From NCBI GenBank assembly GCA_034178815.1, contig JAXFQS010000033.1:1-12491 (forward strand): a stretch of DNA of 12,491 bases, in the 5' to 3' direction. Of this stretch, positions 1-9,300 are shown piece after piece (the stretch's first letter is position 1; each line of letters starts with the position of its first letter). The notes below the pieces were generated by a model that saw only the letters and a list, made by a program, of their open reading frames with translations, searched no databases and was not told the origin of the DNA. This DNA is from JAXFQS01 sp034178815 (lineage in GTDB: Bacteria > Verrucomicrobiota > Kiritimatiellia > RFP12 > DVOR01). The position numbers were made by a program, and so were the translations under genes.

Positions 1-1
1 C

Positions 2-568
2 GAAGGAGTGGCTCGGACGCTGACCGATGCGGAACTTGCCCTCTCTCGCGCGGAAGTGGCCGGACGGTCGCGAATTCGCCTTTTGTCCGACGGCCAGATT
101 GACCTCCAATCGGAGTGGAAGGAGCCATTGGAACCCTTGAAAGACGGGCTGTTGGCGCGGGAATGGGTGCGCACCTATGCCGACGAAACCTTGGAGGCGA
201 CGCTGGTTGACCTTGCCGCGAAGCGCCTCTCGCTTTGGCTGCTCTCGCCCCGATCGCCCCACACCCTTGAAACCCTTGCCGGGCGCATCGACCGCCCGCT
301 GGTCGATACCATCCGCCGCGAAGCCAAGCCCCTTGAAGGGGGAACCGTACTGCCCCGCCTGGCCCTTCCCTTTGATCCCGCGCCGCTCCTGCCCACGCTC
401 AAGTCACCCCGGCCGAAGCGTTGGCTGACGCTTGAGCAGGGGTGCCTCTCCTGCTCGACCAACCCGCCGCGCAGCCAGGTTCGCGCCACCCCGCCCGCGC
501 GCCTCGTGCTGTTGATCGAGAACCGCAGCGGGTTGGTTCTGACCGTGGGGGCGTGCGGCAAACCCTGA
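2..568 (+). CDS. C-terminal part of an unrecognised protein (5' end outside the window)
   Basis: An open frame enters from the left edge and runs 188 codons to a TGA at 566-568. A GTG lies at 8, but the GAAGGAG that could serve it abuts it with no spacer, and the frame stays open to the window edge. I therefore read this as the 3' end of a longer gene. I do not recognise the family. The visible part is Leu/Arg/Pro-rich and mostly helical in character for about 110 residues (for example LLAREWVRTYADETLEATLV), then Pro-rich, ending in a short hydrophobic stretch (ARLVLLIENRSG). It has no signal or membrane segment. Codon choice is mixed at first and C-ending later. The next gene starts 41 bases downstream on the same strand, so co-transcription is possible, but this protein looks cytoplasmic and need not belong functionally to the exported set that follows. 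Confidence 0.6.
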   Translation, partial: EGVARTLTDAELALSRAEVAGRSRIRLLSDGQIDLQSEWKEPLEPLKDGLLAREWVRTYADETLEATLVDLAAKRLSLWLLSPRSPHTLETLAGRIDRPLVDTIRREAKPLEGGTVLPRLALPFDPAPLLPTLKSPRPKRWLTLEQGCLSCSTNPPRSQVRATPPARLVLLIENRSGLVLTVGACGKP

Positions 569-594
569 AGTTCGTAGCCACCTCCGCCCCCCAA

Positions 595-600
595 AGGAAG
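595..600 (+). promoter_or_regulatory. Ribosome binding site for the gene at 610
   Basis: AGGAAG sits 9 bases before the ATG at 610. It decides the start: the frame is open upstream to 442, but that extension overlaps the preceding gene, is Arg/Pro-rich and would bury the signal peptide. Confidence 0.6.
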
Positions 601-609
601 CCACCTCCT

Positions 610-2352
610 ATGACCCTTCGCGCCAACCTCCTGATCCCAATCCTAGCCACCTTGCTCCCCCTTTGGCTGGCAGGACAGAGCATCGTCCAGACCTACACCC
701 TGCGCCCGGGATGGAACGCCTTCCTGATCGAAGTCCAGCCCGCCTCGAACGCCTCCGAACTCTTCGCCCAGTGGCCTGCCGACATTGTCTCCCTCTACGA
801 CCAGACCACCTACGGCAATACCCGCCAGTTTGCCTCGGACTGGGTCTCAAGCAGCATGGTCGCCTCCCCCTTCGCCGTCTGGAACCGCAACCAGCCCGAG
901 GCAACCACCGCCACCAGCATCCCCGCCGGAACCGTTTGCCTGCTTTTCTGCACCAACAGCGTCGCCACCCCCGTGACCCTTTCCGGCCGCCCAGCCGCCC
1001 CACGCCTCGCGTGGCACAAGACCGCCACCAACAGCGTCCTCAACTTCATCGGCTTCAGCGTCCAAAGCGGCAAGCAAGTCGCCGTCCGCGACTACCTCAA
1101 CGGCTTCTCCGGCACCGCCGTCGCCAACTTCTACCGCCTCTCCGGACGCAACCCCGCCGCCGCCCCAACCCTCCTGAAAGTCTACCCCACAACCACCATT
1201 TCCAACGGAGATGTCCTCCTCTCCGAGTCCACCGCGCTCAGCGACTGGAGCGGATCGCTCTATATCGCCCCACGCCAAGGCGTCGACTTCGGAACCAACT
1301 CCACCTATACCATTCTGACCGTTCGCAACGACTCCGGCGCCCCCTGCACGGCAACCTTGCGCCTCGAACCGAGCGAAGCCCCCGAGCCCGGAAGCGTCGA
1401 CTTCTCCCCCACCTGGTTGCACTGGCGCGACGCCGATGTCGCCGCGACAAATGACCTCTGGCACGCCCTCGAAACCTACGGCCCCATTGCCTCCAAAACC
1501 CTCGCCGCCGGGCAGGTCTGGCGCGTGGAGTGGGGGTTGGATCGGGGGGCCATGCCAGCAAATCTGCCCCTCGGTCTCTCCTTTGGAGCCGTGCTGCGGA
1601 TTGAAGACTCCGATGGCGGATCGTGCCTTGGCGCGGCGGTTCCGGTCGCGGGGGAATGCGACGGTGTGGTGGGCGAGCGGGTGCAGTGGCCGTGCGGACT
1701 TTGGCTGGCGACGGTGGCGTTCGACCAAATCCGGGGGCCGGGCGAGAAGGGGTTCAGCAGGACGGGGGGAACGCTCAAGGTTCGTTTGCCTCTGCACATC
1801 GATGCGTCGGGCAGGGCGCGGTTGCTTCAGCGGGTTTCGTGTGTGGCGCCGAAGACCAGCACGGGGGTGGGCGGATACCATTTGTATGGGGGCGGTGCCG
1901 TGGTGCCGTCGGACGGTGTGACGGCTTTCCGGATTAGTGCGGTGTGTCTTCCGACGGAGACGCCGGTGGTCGAGTCGCAATCGTTCGATGCGGCATCGAG
2001 GCGGGCGGTTTTTGCGTTCCGCGTGGCGGCGGACGGGGCTACTTCGCTCTTGCGGCATCCGCTACATCCGCAGCACGATGGTTTGCGGGCGGACTTCAAG
2101 ACGCCGGCTCCGGACGGGGATGATTTCAAGAATTATCTCTCTTCGGTCAAGCCTGAGACTTTTGGGGTTGGAAATGTGGTGGAACTTCAGATGGATGTCG
2201 GCAGCGGGGAGGCGCCGTGGGCACCTCGGAACGAAATCTCGGGCAGTTGTCTGTGGACTCTTTCGGGGTTGCGGCACGAGGGGGCTATCACCCTCTCGGG
2301 TAAGGCTTCTTTCGAGCGGATCTCGACGCTGTCAACCCTTGTCTTGAAGTAG
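610..2352 (+). CDS. Exported 580-residue protein with LRPGWNAFLIEV module and C-terminal HxxHxxHD motif
   Basis: Seen: Sec signal peptide (residues 1 to about 22, hydrophobic core LLIPILATLLPLWLAG). A module opening with LRPGWNAFLIEVQP (31-44) follows, then a long Thr/Ser/Asn-rich, probably beta-stranded body. Near residues 245-262 a segment ends in PGSVDF. The C-terminal domain (about 465-580) carries RHPLHPQHDGL at 482-492, which places His483, His486, His489 and Asp490 in a tight cluster. There is no anchor or sorting tail; it ends in LVLK. Several scattered cysteines could form disulfides outside the cytoplasm. From memory, proteins beginning '(L)RPGWNA(V/F)xLEV' and ending with an 'RHPxHPxHDGL' domain recur in PVC-type bacteria near giant LamG proteins; I could not verify this. 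No enzyme class can be assigned. Codon choice changes inside the gene: C/A-ending to about 1520, G/T-ending afterwards, with no break in frame. Confidence 0.85.
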   Translation: MTLRANLLIPILATLLPLWLAGQSIVQTYTLRPGWNAFLIEVQPASNASELFAQWPADIVSLYDQTTYGNTRQFASDWVSSSMVASPFAVWNRNQPEATTATSIPAGTVCLLFCTNSVATPVTLSGRPAAPRLAWHKTATNSVLNFIGFSVQSGKQVAVRDYLNGFSGTAVANFYRLSGRNPAAAPTLLKVYPTTTISNGDVLLSESTALSDWSGSLYIAPRQGVDFGTNSTYTILTVRNDSGAPCTATLRLEPSEAPEPGSVDFSPTWLHWRDADVAATNDLWHALETYGPIASKTLAAGQVWRVEWGLDRGAMPANLPLGLSFGAVLRIEDSDGGSCLGAAVPVAGECDGVVGERVQWPCGLWLATVAFDQIRGPGEKGFSRTGGTLKVRLPLHIDASGRARLLQRVSCVAPKTSTGVGGYHLYGGGAVVPSDGVTAFRISAVCLPTETPVVESQSFDAASRRAVFAFRVAADGATSLLRHPLHPQHDGLRADFKTPAPDGDDFKNYLSSVKPETFGVGNVVELQMDVGSGEAPWAPRNEISGSCLWTLSGLRHEGAITLSGKASFERISTLSTLVLK

Positions 2353-2391
2353 TATCAATCTTTTGTCCTGAAACCTTGGCATCTCTCACAC

Positions 2392-2394
2392 GGA
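2392..2394 (+). promoter_or_regulatory. Weak ribosome binding site for the gene at 2403
   Basis: A minimal GGA lies 8 bases before the ATG at 2403. The 50-base gap (2353-2402) shows no hairpin, so read-through transcription from the upstream gene is likely. An in-frame TTG at 2376 would add nine residues before the signal peptide and is less likely to be the start. Confidence 0.35.
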
Positions 2395-2402
2395 ATCCTG
2401 CT

Positions 2403-3350
2403 ATGAAACTGCACGCATTGCTGCTTATCTTTCTTTTGGGCGCCGGACACCTGTTGGCGGCGTCGACGGCGTTCACCTATCAGGGGGTTTTGCGCGACGA
2501 GAAGGGGGGCGTGCTGGCCTCGAAGAACCAGACCATTGAGTTCCGCCTCTATGCGCAGTCAACCGGCGGGGACGCGCTCTGGGGTCGAACCTGCAATGTG
2601 TTGCTCGACGATTCGGGGCTGTTCAACACGGAACTTTCCGACGAGGCGGGCAGCGCCATCGAGGGGCTCTCGACCAAGACCTTGGCGCAGATCTTTGCCG
2701 ACTATGCGGGCACGACGCTCTATGTCGGACTGACGGTCTCGGGCAGCAGCGGCGAGATTGCCCCGCGCCAGCGCATCCTCGCGGTGCCCTACGCCTCCTT
2801 TGCCTCGGATGTCTCCAACGCCTCCGGGGATTTGACCGTCAAGGGCGTGCTCACTTCCGACTCCGTGCACACCAAAACCCTTGAGACCGACACTCTCAAA
2901 ATCAACTCTCAGGCCTCCGTCAGCGGCAACCTCTCCATCAGCGGAACGGTCAGCGGCTACGGCACCATACCCGTCGGCGGCATCATCCTCTGGAGCGGAA
3001 GCGTGGACAAGATTCCTGACGGGTGGGCCCTTTGCGACGGCAACGGCACCCCCGATCTGCGCGACCGCTTCGTCGTGGGCGCAGGGAAAACTTACGACGT
3101 CGGCAACACCGGCGGCCAAGCGGAGGTCAAACTCTCCACCAGCCAGATTCCTTCCCACTCACACTCCATCCGCTTCAAGACCGCCGGCTATTCGGCTTGC
3201 TGGAACGGGAAACAAGAGGTCTACGCCGTCTGGTCGGGCGGCAAGGACAATGGCCAAGTCTCAGACTCCACCGACTCCACCGGCAACTCAGACTCCCACG
3301 AAAACCGTCCTCCCTACTACGCCCTGGCCTACATTATACGCGTGCGCTGA
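2403..3350 (+). CDS. Exported phage-tail-collar domain protein (fibre-like)
   Basis: Seen: signal peptide 1-20 (LLLIFLLGAGHLLAA then S). Residues 22-135 form a domain of the type found at the N-terminus of many secreted bacterial fibre-like proteins: FTYQGVLRDEKGG, then FRLYAQSTGGDALW, DSGLFNTEL, LYVGLTVSG and PRQRILAVPYASFASDV. Residues 140-185 are Ser/Thr/Val-rich short strand repeats (LTVKGVLTSDSV, LSISGTVSG), as expected of a trimeric beta stalk. The C-terminal domain 189-315 matches the phage tail collar / microcystin-dependent family: IPVGGIILWSG, IPDGWALCDG, TPDLRDRFVVGAG, QIPSHSHS and the terminal NRPPYYALAYIIRV. The HSH at 252-254 resembles the His pairs that bind metal in some phage fibres (inference). 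No other phage genes are present, and the Sec signal argues for a cell-encoded surface or secreted fibre rather than a prophage tail. The giant gene begins 29 bases downstream. Confidence 0.88.
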   Translation: MKLHALLLIFLLGAGHLLAASTAFTYQGVLRDEKGGVLASKNQTIEFRLYAQSTGGDALWGRTCNVLLDDSGLFNTELSDEAGSAIEGLSTKTLAQIFADYAGTTLYVGLTVSGSSGEIAPRQRILAVPYASFASDVSNASGDLTVKGVLTSDSVHTKTLETDTLKINSQASVSGNLSISGTVSGYGTIPVGGIILWSGSVDKIPDGWALCDGNGTPDLRDRFVVGAGKTYDVGNTGGQAEVKLSTSQIPSHSHSIRFKTAGYSACWNGKQEVYAVWSGGKDNGQVSDSTDSTGNSDSHENRPPYYALAYIIRVR

Positions 3351-3383
3351 ATGACCCCACTAGAGGGCTTGCCACAACAATGA
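3351..3383 (+). other. Possible 10-codon relay ORF between the collar gene and the giant gene
   Basis: The collar gene's TGA is followed immediately by ATG at 3351, which opens a frame of ten codons (MTPLEGLPQQ). Its TGA at 3381-3383 overlaps the giant gene's ATG as ATGA. The arrangement would let terminating ribosomes reinitiate twice and couple the two large genes. It could be coincidence. The peptide itself has no recognisable content. Confidence 0.25.
3363..3367 (+). promoter_or_regulatory. Ribosome binding site for the giant gene
   Basis: GAGGG lies 12 bases before the ATG at 3380, slightly distant. It supports 3380 rather than the far-upstream open frame from 3023, which lies inside the collar gene and is Arg/Pro-rich. 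Confidence 0.5.
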
Positions 3384-6300
3384 GCCGATACCATCTCATC
3401 CTACCCCTGCTCGCCGTCGCCGGAAGCCTTGTCGCCGCCGATGCCGGCTACACCCTCTCTGTCCCCCCAGCGCCCACCATCCGCATCACCACCAACCTCC
3501 AGGACAACGCCTGGCTAGCCACCAACTCCGCCTACAGCCCCGCCGCAATCGTCACCCCAGGCACCAACGCCCTCTCCTCAAAACAAATCGCCGGACAACC
3601 CCGCCGGCTCCTTGCCGCCGCAGAGGCCGGTTTCCCCGTCGAACGCACCAAGCCGGAATACTACCTCGGCCAGACCCTCGACCCCCCCGAACAGACCGAT
3701 TGGAGCGCCACCTACGAAACCTTCCAGGAAAGCGGCTCCACCGACTTCCTCTTCGACCCCCACGCAGAGCAAGTATACGCCGTCTCCGGCGGCACCAAAA
3801 CCTTTACCTGGGTGCTGGCCGACGGCTCCAAAAGAGAGATGACCTATGTCATCTCCCCGGCAACCTCCGAGCGCCCCAGACGCATTTACTGGACGGACTA
3901 TCCCTACAACGGCCCTGCCATCAACCTGCGTGGCAAATTCGTTAAATTCTACGGCCCCGAGAGCCTCATCGTGCCGCAGTACGGATCCTATACCAACTCC
4001 GCCGGCGGCATCGAACAGATCATAACAAATCGCGTCGTCAGTGGCCTCTACATCGACCCATCCACCTCTATGCTCTATGCCTACGGGCAGCTTCAGGGGC
4101 AGGTCGTGATGGCCTACTACGAGACCGGCTCCTTTGACCGGATCCTCCATGTACAGGTCGTGGAAATCTCCCGCCCGCAAGTCAACACCCTGCGCGGATC
4201 GATAGGCTCCCCGCTGCGCCCCGACGGCCAGGGATACGACACCCAAGGTCTCTACGCGATGCCTACCATCGTGGAGCCTTCCGACGACCGCGGAGACTAT
4301 CTCTATCAGCACAAAGGAACCTATGCCCACAGCCCTAAGAATGGCGAGGTCTTCCCCCTGAGACCCACAGTCGGTGCGCGGTGGAATGCCGAGGTCTACT
4401 GGATGGAGGCGGACGAGATGGAGGTCTCCTGGCCCTTTGAATTGGACCAGTATGAAAACGACTGGCCGGCGGATGCACCGGTATTCGTGCGGGGCGATGT
4501 GGGGCAGGATGTGGGGCGTCCGATTTATCTGCCGCAGGACTATTCGTTCGAACTTTGCCGCTATCAGGAACCTGAGGGGCACGCTCAGGCTCCTGACGGG
4601 AACGGGGCTTTTGCTACGCTTGGGGCGGGCTATTCGATGCTCAAGCTTTCGAGCGAGGACAACATTTGGTTTATGCCGATTCGTTCGGTTCTTCGGAGCG
4701 ATACGAACTTGTTTACGCTGGCGGAGCAGCCTTGGAGTGTGGGCGTTGAGATGGTTCCGCGGGGGGGGAGCGTGGCTGGGACTGCGCCGGGGCATACGCC
4801 TGAGGTGGACGGTTCGCTTGCGGGGTACATCTATGGTGCGGTCTCGGGTGAGCACTACCATCATGGGCTTTATGTGCCGCCGGCGCCGGATTCGTCCGCG
4901 ACTGGCGGGATGGTTGATGTGGGTGAGGATGGGACGACGAATGTCTATGCTTCGGTGATTTGTGCGGTGACGACGAATGCCAAGCCGATCGAGGTTTGGT
5001 GGAGTTCGTCGTTCCATCTTGCGGACATGCCAAAGGCGGTGGAGGTGCCGTCGTTGCCGCAGGTCTACCGGGCGCGGTGGCCGCGGGGGTATGAGTCGCC
5101 TTCGATTGTGATCGCGTCGCAGAAGGGGTCGGCGGCGGAGAGTGTTTATCTCCAGGATTTGGGGCTCTATCTGGATGGTGCGGATGCGTCTTTGGCTCTG
5201 GCGGATCGTTCTTATTTTGCTCCGGAGGGGGGCACGGTGCAGTTTTGGTTCAAGGCTGAATATCTGGATGCTGGGGCGACGAATCGGGCGGCGGTGTTGA
5301 CTTTGGGGGCCGGCGGGGAGGGGGAGGTGTCGGTCGATGTGGAGCCTGTGGGGGATGGGTTTGGGGTGGTGCTTTCGGGCGGCGGGGTTGAGGTGGAGGT
5401 GCCTCGGGAGCAGGATGTTTCGCTGGCTGGGTGGCACTTTGTTTCGCTTGAGGTGGTGCCGGGGAAGGTGTCGTGCAGTCTGGACTTCGGGGCGGCGCGG
5501 GAGGTGCTGGTGCCGACGAGCAATCTGCTGACGCGGGTGACGGGCGCGGGGCTTGGGCGGGTGTCGGGGGCAACGCGTCCGGCGCGCGAGGGGGTGGTAG
5601 TCGGGAATCTGCTTTTCTGGAACCGCCGGTTCGAATTGCTTGAGGCGTTCGCGGAGTCGCTCTCGAAGCACGACGGGTCGGAGAATCATCTGACGGGGTG
5701 CTACACCTTCCTTGAAGGGGAGGATTTGGTTTACCAGACGGGTTCGGATGCGCGGGTCGTGACGGAGAAGTGTCTGGGCACGGCGCTGACGGCGCGGCAT
5801 TGCCTGGCGGAGGAACTCGGGCCGCCCGTCTTCGGCTCCGGCGTGCTCTTCCCCGACGAGGGCACGGTGCCGAAGGTCTATGTCCAGAACAATCCTTCCG
5901 AGCCGGCCTACAATCCGAACGAGGAGCACGCCTTCGTGCGCGCCGGGGCCGGCGGGCAGGTGGTTTGGGCGCTTCGGTCGGATTTGAACGGCCCGGCCTC
6001 TTCCGAACCGGGCGTCCTTGTCGAGTACATCCGCGATGGCCGCAAAAAGGTGCGTTGGTTCGATGTCGTTGCTACTAACTACTGGTATCCAGACCTAGGC
6101 AGCACCGCCACCGCAGGGTTGGCACTTCCCGGCCCCCATCCTATAGACCTTTTGGACAACCCCTGGATGCCTCAGACCACATGGGTGGGAACCTCCTCGA
6201 CCGCGCCCGTCCACCGCGACCGCAAAGGCCAACTCTGGGCCCGCGCCGCCGGAACCCTCGATGTCCTGATGTACTACCCCCAGCAGGACGGTTTCGCCTT

Positions 6301-9300
6301 CCCCTCCATCCCCCAAAGCCAATGGCCCCAAATCGGCGCCGCCGTCCCTTGGCTCTCCCTGCTCGGAAAAGACCCCGCCGCCGACCCCAGCCTCTTCCCC
6401 CCGACACCCTGGACTTGGACAATCCAGTGGCCCGAAAACATCCCCGAAATCGAAATCGGACGCACCCTCACCCTCGCTCAGGACGGACTCCCCGAAGTCT
6501 GGAACGCCAAGAGCATCGGCCTCGTCTGGCCCCCCACCGAAGCCGAACGCAACCAGACCGCCATCCTCTTCGACCCCACCGTCGAACAAGCCTCAGGCTT
6601 CAGCACAACCGACTTCCAAAGCATCGCCGAAGCCGTCGCAACCCTCGGCATCAAAGTCGGCTCGGGCGGCAACGCCACCCTACGCGGCGGACGCTACTAC
6701 TTCACCGACCTGCCCCCCTCCATCTCTTCCAGAGTCAGCCTCGATACCACCGCAGACCTCACCAACTGCCTCAAAATCGCCGGCCTCAAAGAGTCCAACC
6801 CAGGCGGCGTCGAACTCCTCTACCTCAACATCCTCAACCCCGAAGAACGCCAGATTCTCTCCAACCTCTTCGACCACAGAGCTTGGAAACTCGCCGTCGC
6901 GCAACTCGCCCCCAAGCGCGTCTCGCCCAACACCCCAATCGCCCTCTCCCCTCAGGAAGAACGCATCGACTACGCCCCAAGAGACCACTACGCCCTCTTC
7001 ACCCCAGGCGCCACCAACATCATCACACTCATCGAAAACGACGCCACCAACGCCCTGCTGAATGTCTCCGACGCAGACCCCATCAGCATGCACCTAATCA
7101 AAGTCGTCCCCAAATACTACACCGCCCGCACCCTCACCCGAGAAGACCCATACAACCTCCTCTCGCAACAACTCTCCATCATCTACGGCGAAGACTTCGC
7201 CGGCGACGCAACCGCCTATACCTTCGAATGGCGCCAATGCCTCCCCCACGCCGATGGCACCGTCCCAACCCAGTTCGACGACGAATACCAGGCCAAATTT
7301 CCCCTCACAAACGGCCTGACCCGCTTCACCATCGGCCAGCAAGGCGATACCCTCGCCAACATGGTCAATACCTACTACACCGTCCGATACCGCGCCGCCT
7401 CCACCAACTCCCCTGCCTATGCCACCATGGGCTTCCAATGGAGCGACTGGAGCACCCCGCCAGCACTCGCCGAAGGCTGGGTTCAGCGCGTCCTGAACAA
7501 TGTCACGCCCTTCTCCCAGCGCATGAGAGACCTAGCCGAAAACGAGGCGGAAACGCCAGTTTCCATGATTCGCCAGGCAGGCGCTCCCTATGAAGGGGAC
7601 ATAGCCCTCAACCAGGAAAACCTCAAGTCTGCCGGCCTTATCCAACTCTATGAAACCATCCTCTCGAAGGCCGAGACCATGTCCCTGTCGTTGGGCATCA
7701 ACGATGACGCGGCAAACAAGCAGTTGCAGCTTGCCGTTGCCCGCCTTGCCGACCTGTACAACCTACTCGGCGACGAGGCTTATGCCGATGCGTTGAACCC
7801 GACCATTGGTTTTGGCGGGGACTTTAGTGCCAACGACAAGTATCTGCCGCTTGATTACGGGTCGCTCTCGAGTTCGCTGTTCTGCTTCGACAACCAAGTT
7901 CCGACTTTGCTTGACGAGGAGCTTGCTCTTTTGCGCGGTCGCAGTGGGGAGAATGCCCCGTCGACGCAACTCTCGCCGTACTATAATCGGCTTATTTGGA
8001 ATTTCACTCGCGGCATGAGCGCGGGCGAGGTGGCGTATGCGGTCAACTACGACATATCGGGCAATCAGACGGGGTTGATCGACTACCAGCAGGCGGCGGA
8101 GATGTATCCGCAGGGGCATGGTGATGCCTATGGGCACTACCTCAGCGCGCTCAGCGGGTATTATCGTCTGTTGCGCAATCCCTGCTTCTCTTGGGGCAAG
8201 CCGGCGATGGGCGAGATGGTCGTGGCGGACGCGGTGGTCAATGTGGATTATTATGACGAGGCTTCTTTCGCCAAGGCGGCCTGCAATGTCGCGACGGTCG
8301 CCAAGGAGGTCGTTGAACGCACGGCGCTCAAGGCCTATCGTGAGCAGGGGGCGGCGTCCGGCGCGGGCTATCTCGACAGTGATTCGACGCGGGCGTTCGG
8401 CTACGGGGAGTGGGCGTCGCGGGGCGGTTTCGGTGCGCTCTGCAACTGGGCGGTGGCGAACTCGATTCTGCCGCCGGAGCCGACTTCGGGGACTTGTTTC
8501 CGCTACTTCTTTTCGGAGGTGTCGGATGCCATCGAGGCTGAACTGGATCCGTCGGCGCAGCAGCTTTTGAAGGGGTCGACTTCGCCTTGGTGTGTGGAGT
8601 TTTCGATTTGCCCGACGAACCAGATTGGCGCGTCGCAACCGGTGGTGCTTGATGACAGTGCGGCGCGTCTGGTCTTTGCGCTGGATGGTTCGGGGGCGCT
8701 CTCGCTGACGCGCTATGAGAAGCGGATGGTTCCGGATCTGCGCACGCTGGTGCAGTACACCTACACCAATCTGCACCAGAGCGCGGATTCGGTCGATAAG
8801 GGGGCGTATGCCTTGCTGTCGGCGACCAACGGAGAGGTCATTGTCACCTGTGCCTTTGCCGGCACCAACGCTCCGACAGCATTCCCTGCGGGCTATGTGC
8901 TCCAGACCAACACGCCGCCCGAGTGGGCGGATTGGGTCTGCTACAATGCCGCTGAGCCCTATGTCGGGCAGGTCGACCTCGGGCGGATCGAGGTGACGAA
9001 TCCCTCCGAGACCGTTCCCATCGCGACCCTGGGCTGCGGCGAATCCCTCCTGGTGGCGCTCCGGTGCGAGGTCAACGCCGCGCCCGAACTCTGCGCCATC
9101 GACCCCGCCGGCGTGATGGTCGCGCGGATTTCCCTTCCCTTCGACCCCGACCTGCGCGTGCGCCAAGTCGCCCTAGGGGGCGGATTCCTTGGCGAACTGG
9201 GCGAGTTCCGAATCTGGAGCGGCACCATACCGACCCTCGACGAACTCGATGAATCGCGCAGTTTCGTCAACCCCTTCGAGCCCGGCCTGTTGACCTACTT

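Noticed and set aside
442..609. Longer N-terminus for the 610 gene product
   Set aside because: The extension overlaps the upstream gene, is Arg/Pro/Gln-rich, and would put 56 residues before a clean signal peptide that has its own ribosome site.
847..2058. 403-codon open frame on the minus strand inside the 610 gene
   Set aside because: Its composition changes abruptly with the sense-strand skew. The sense frame has a ribosome site and a signal peptide, and this one has neither.
2353..2402. Possible terminator between the 610 and 2403 genes
   Set aside because: No stable inverted repeat followed by a T run is visible.
2403..3350. Prophage remnant
   Set aside because: A single collar domain in a Sec-exported protein without any other phage gene does not support a prophage.
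4761..4768. Run of eight G in the giant gene, possible phase-variation tract
   Set aside because: It encodes part of RGGS within the strongest G/T-rich zone, where such runs are expected by chance. There is no evidence of length variation.
3578..5929. 783-codon open frame on the minus strand
   Set aside because: It lies opposite the giant gene. Its product is Arg/His/Pro-rich in one half and Gly/Val/Asp-rich in the other, exactly mirroring the composition switch of the sense strand, with no domain or signal.
6181..7593. 470-codon open frame on the plus strand in another frame of the giant gene
   Set aside because: Almost entirely Arg, Pro, His and Gln, as expected from shifting a C-rich coding frame.
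7763..9166. 467-codon open frame on the minus strand
   Set aside because: Arg/Ile/His-rich shadow of the giant gene; no recognisable motif.
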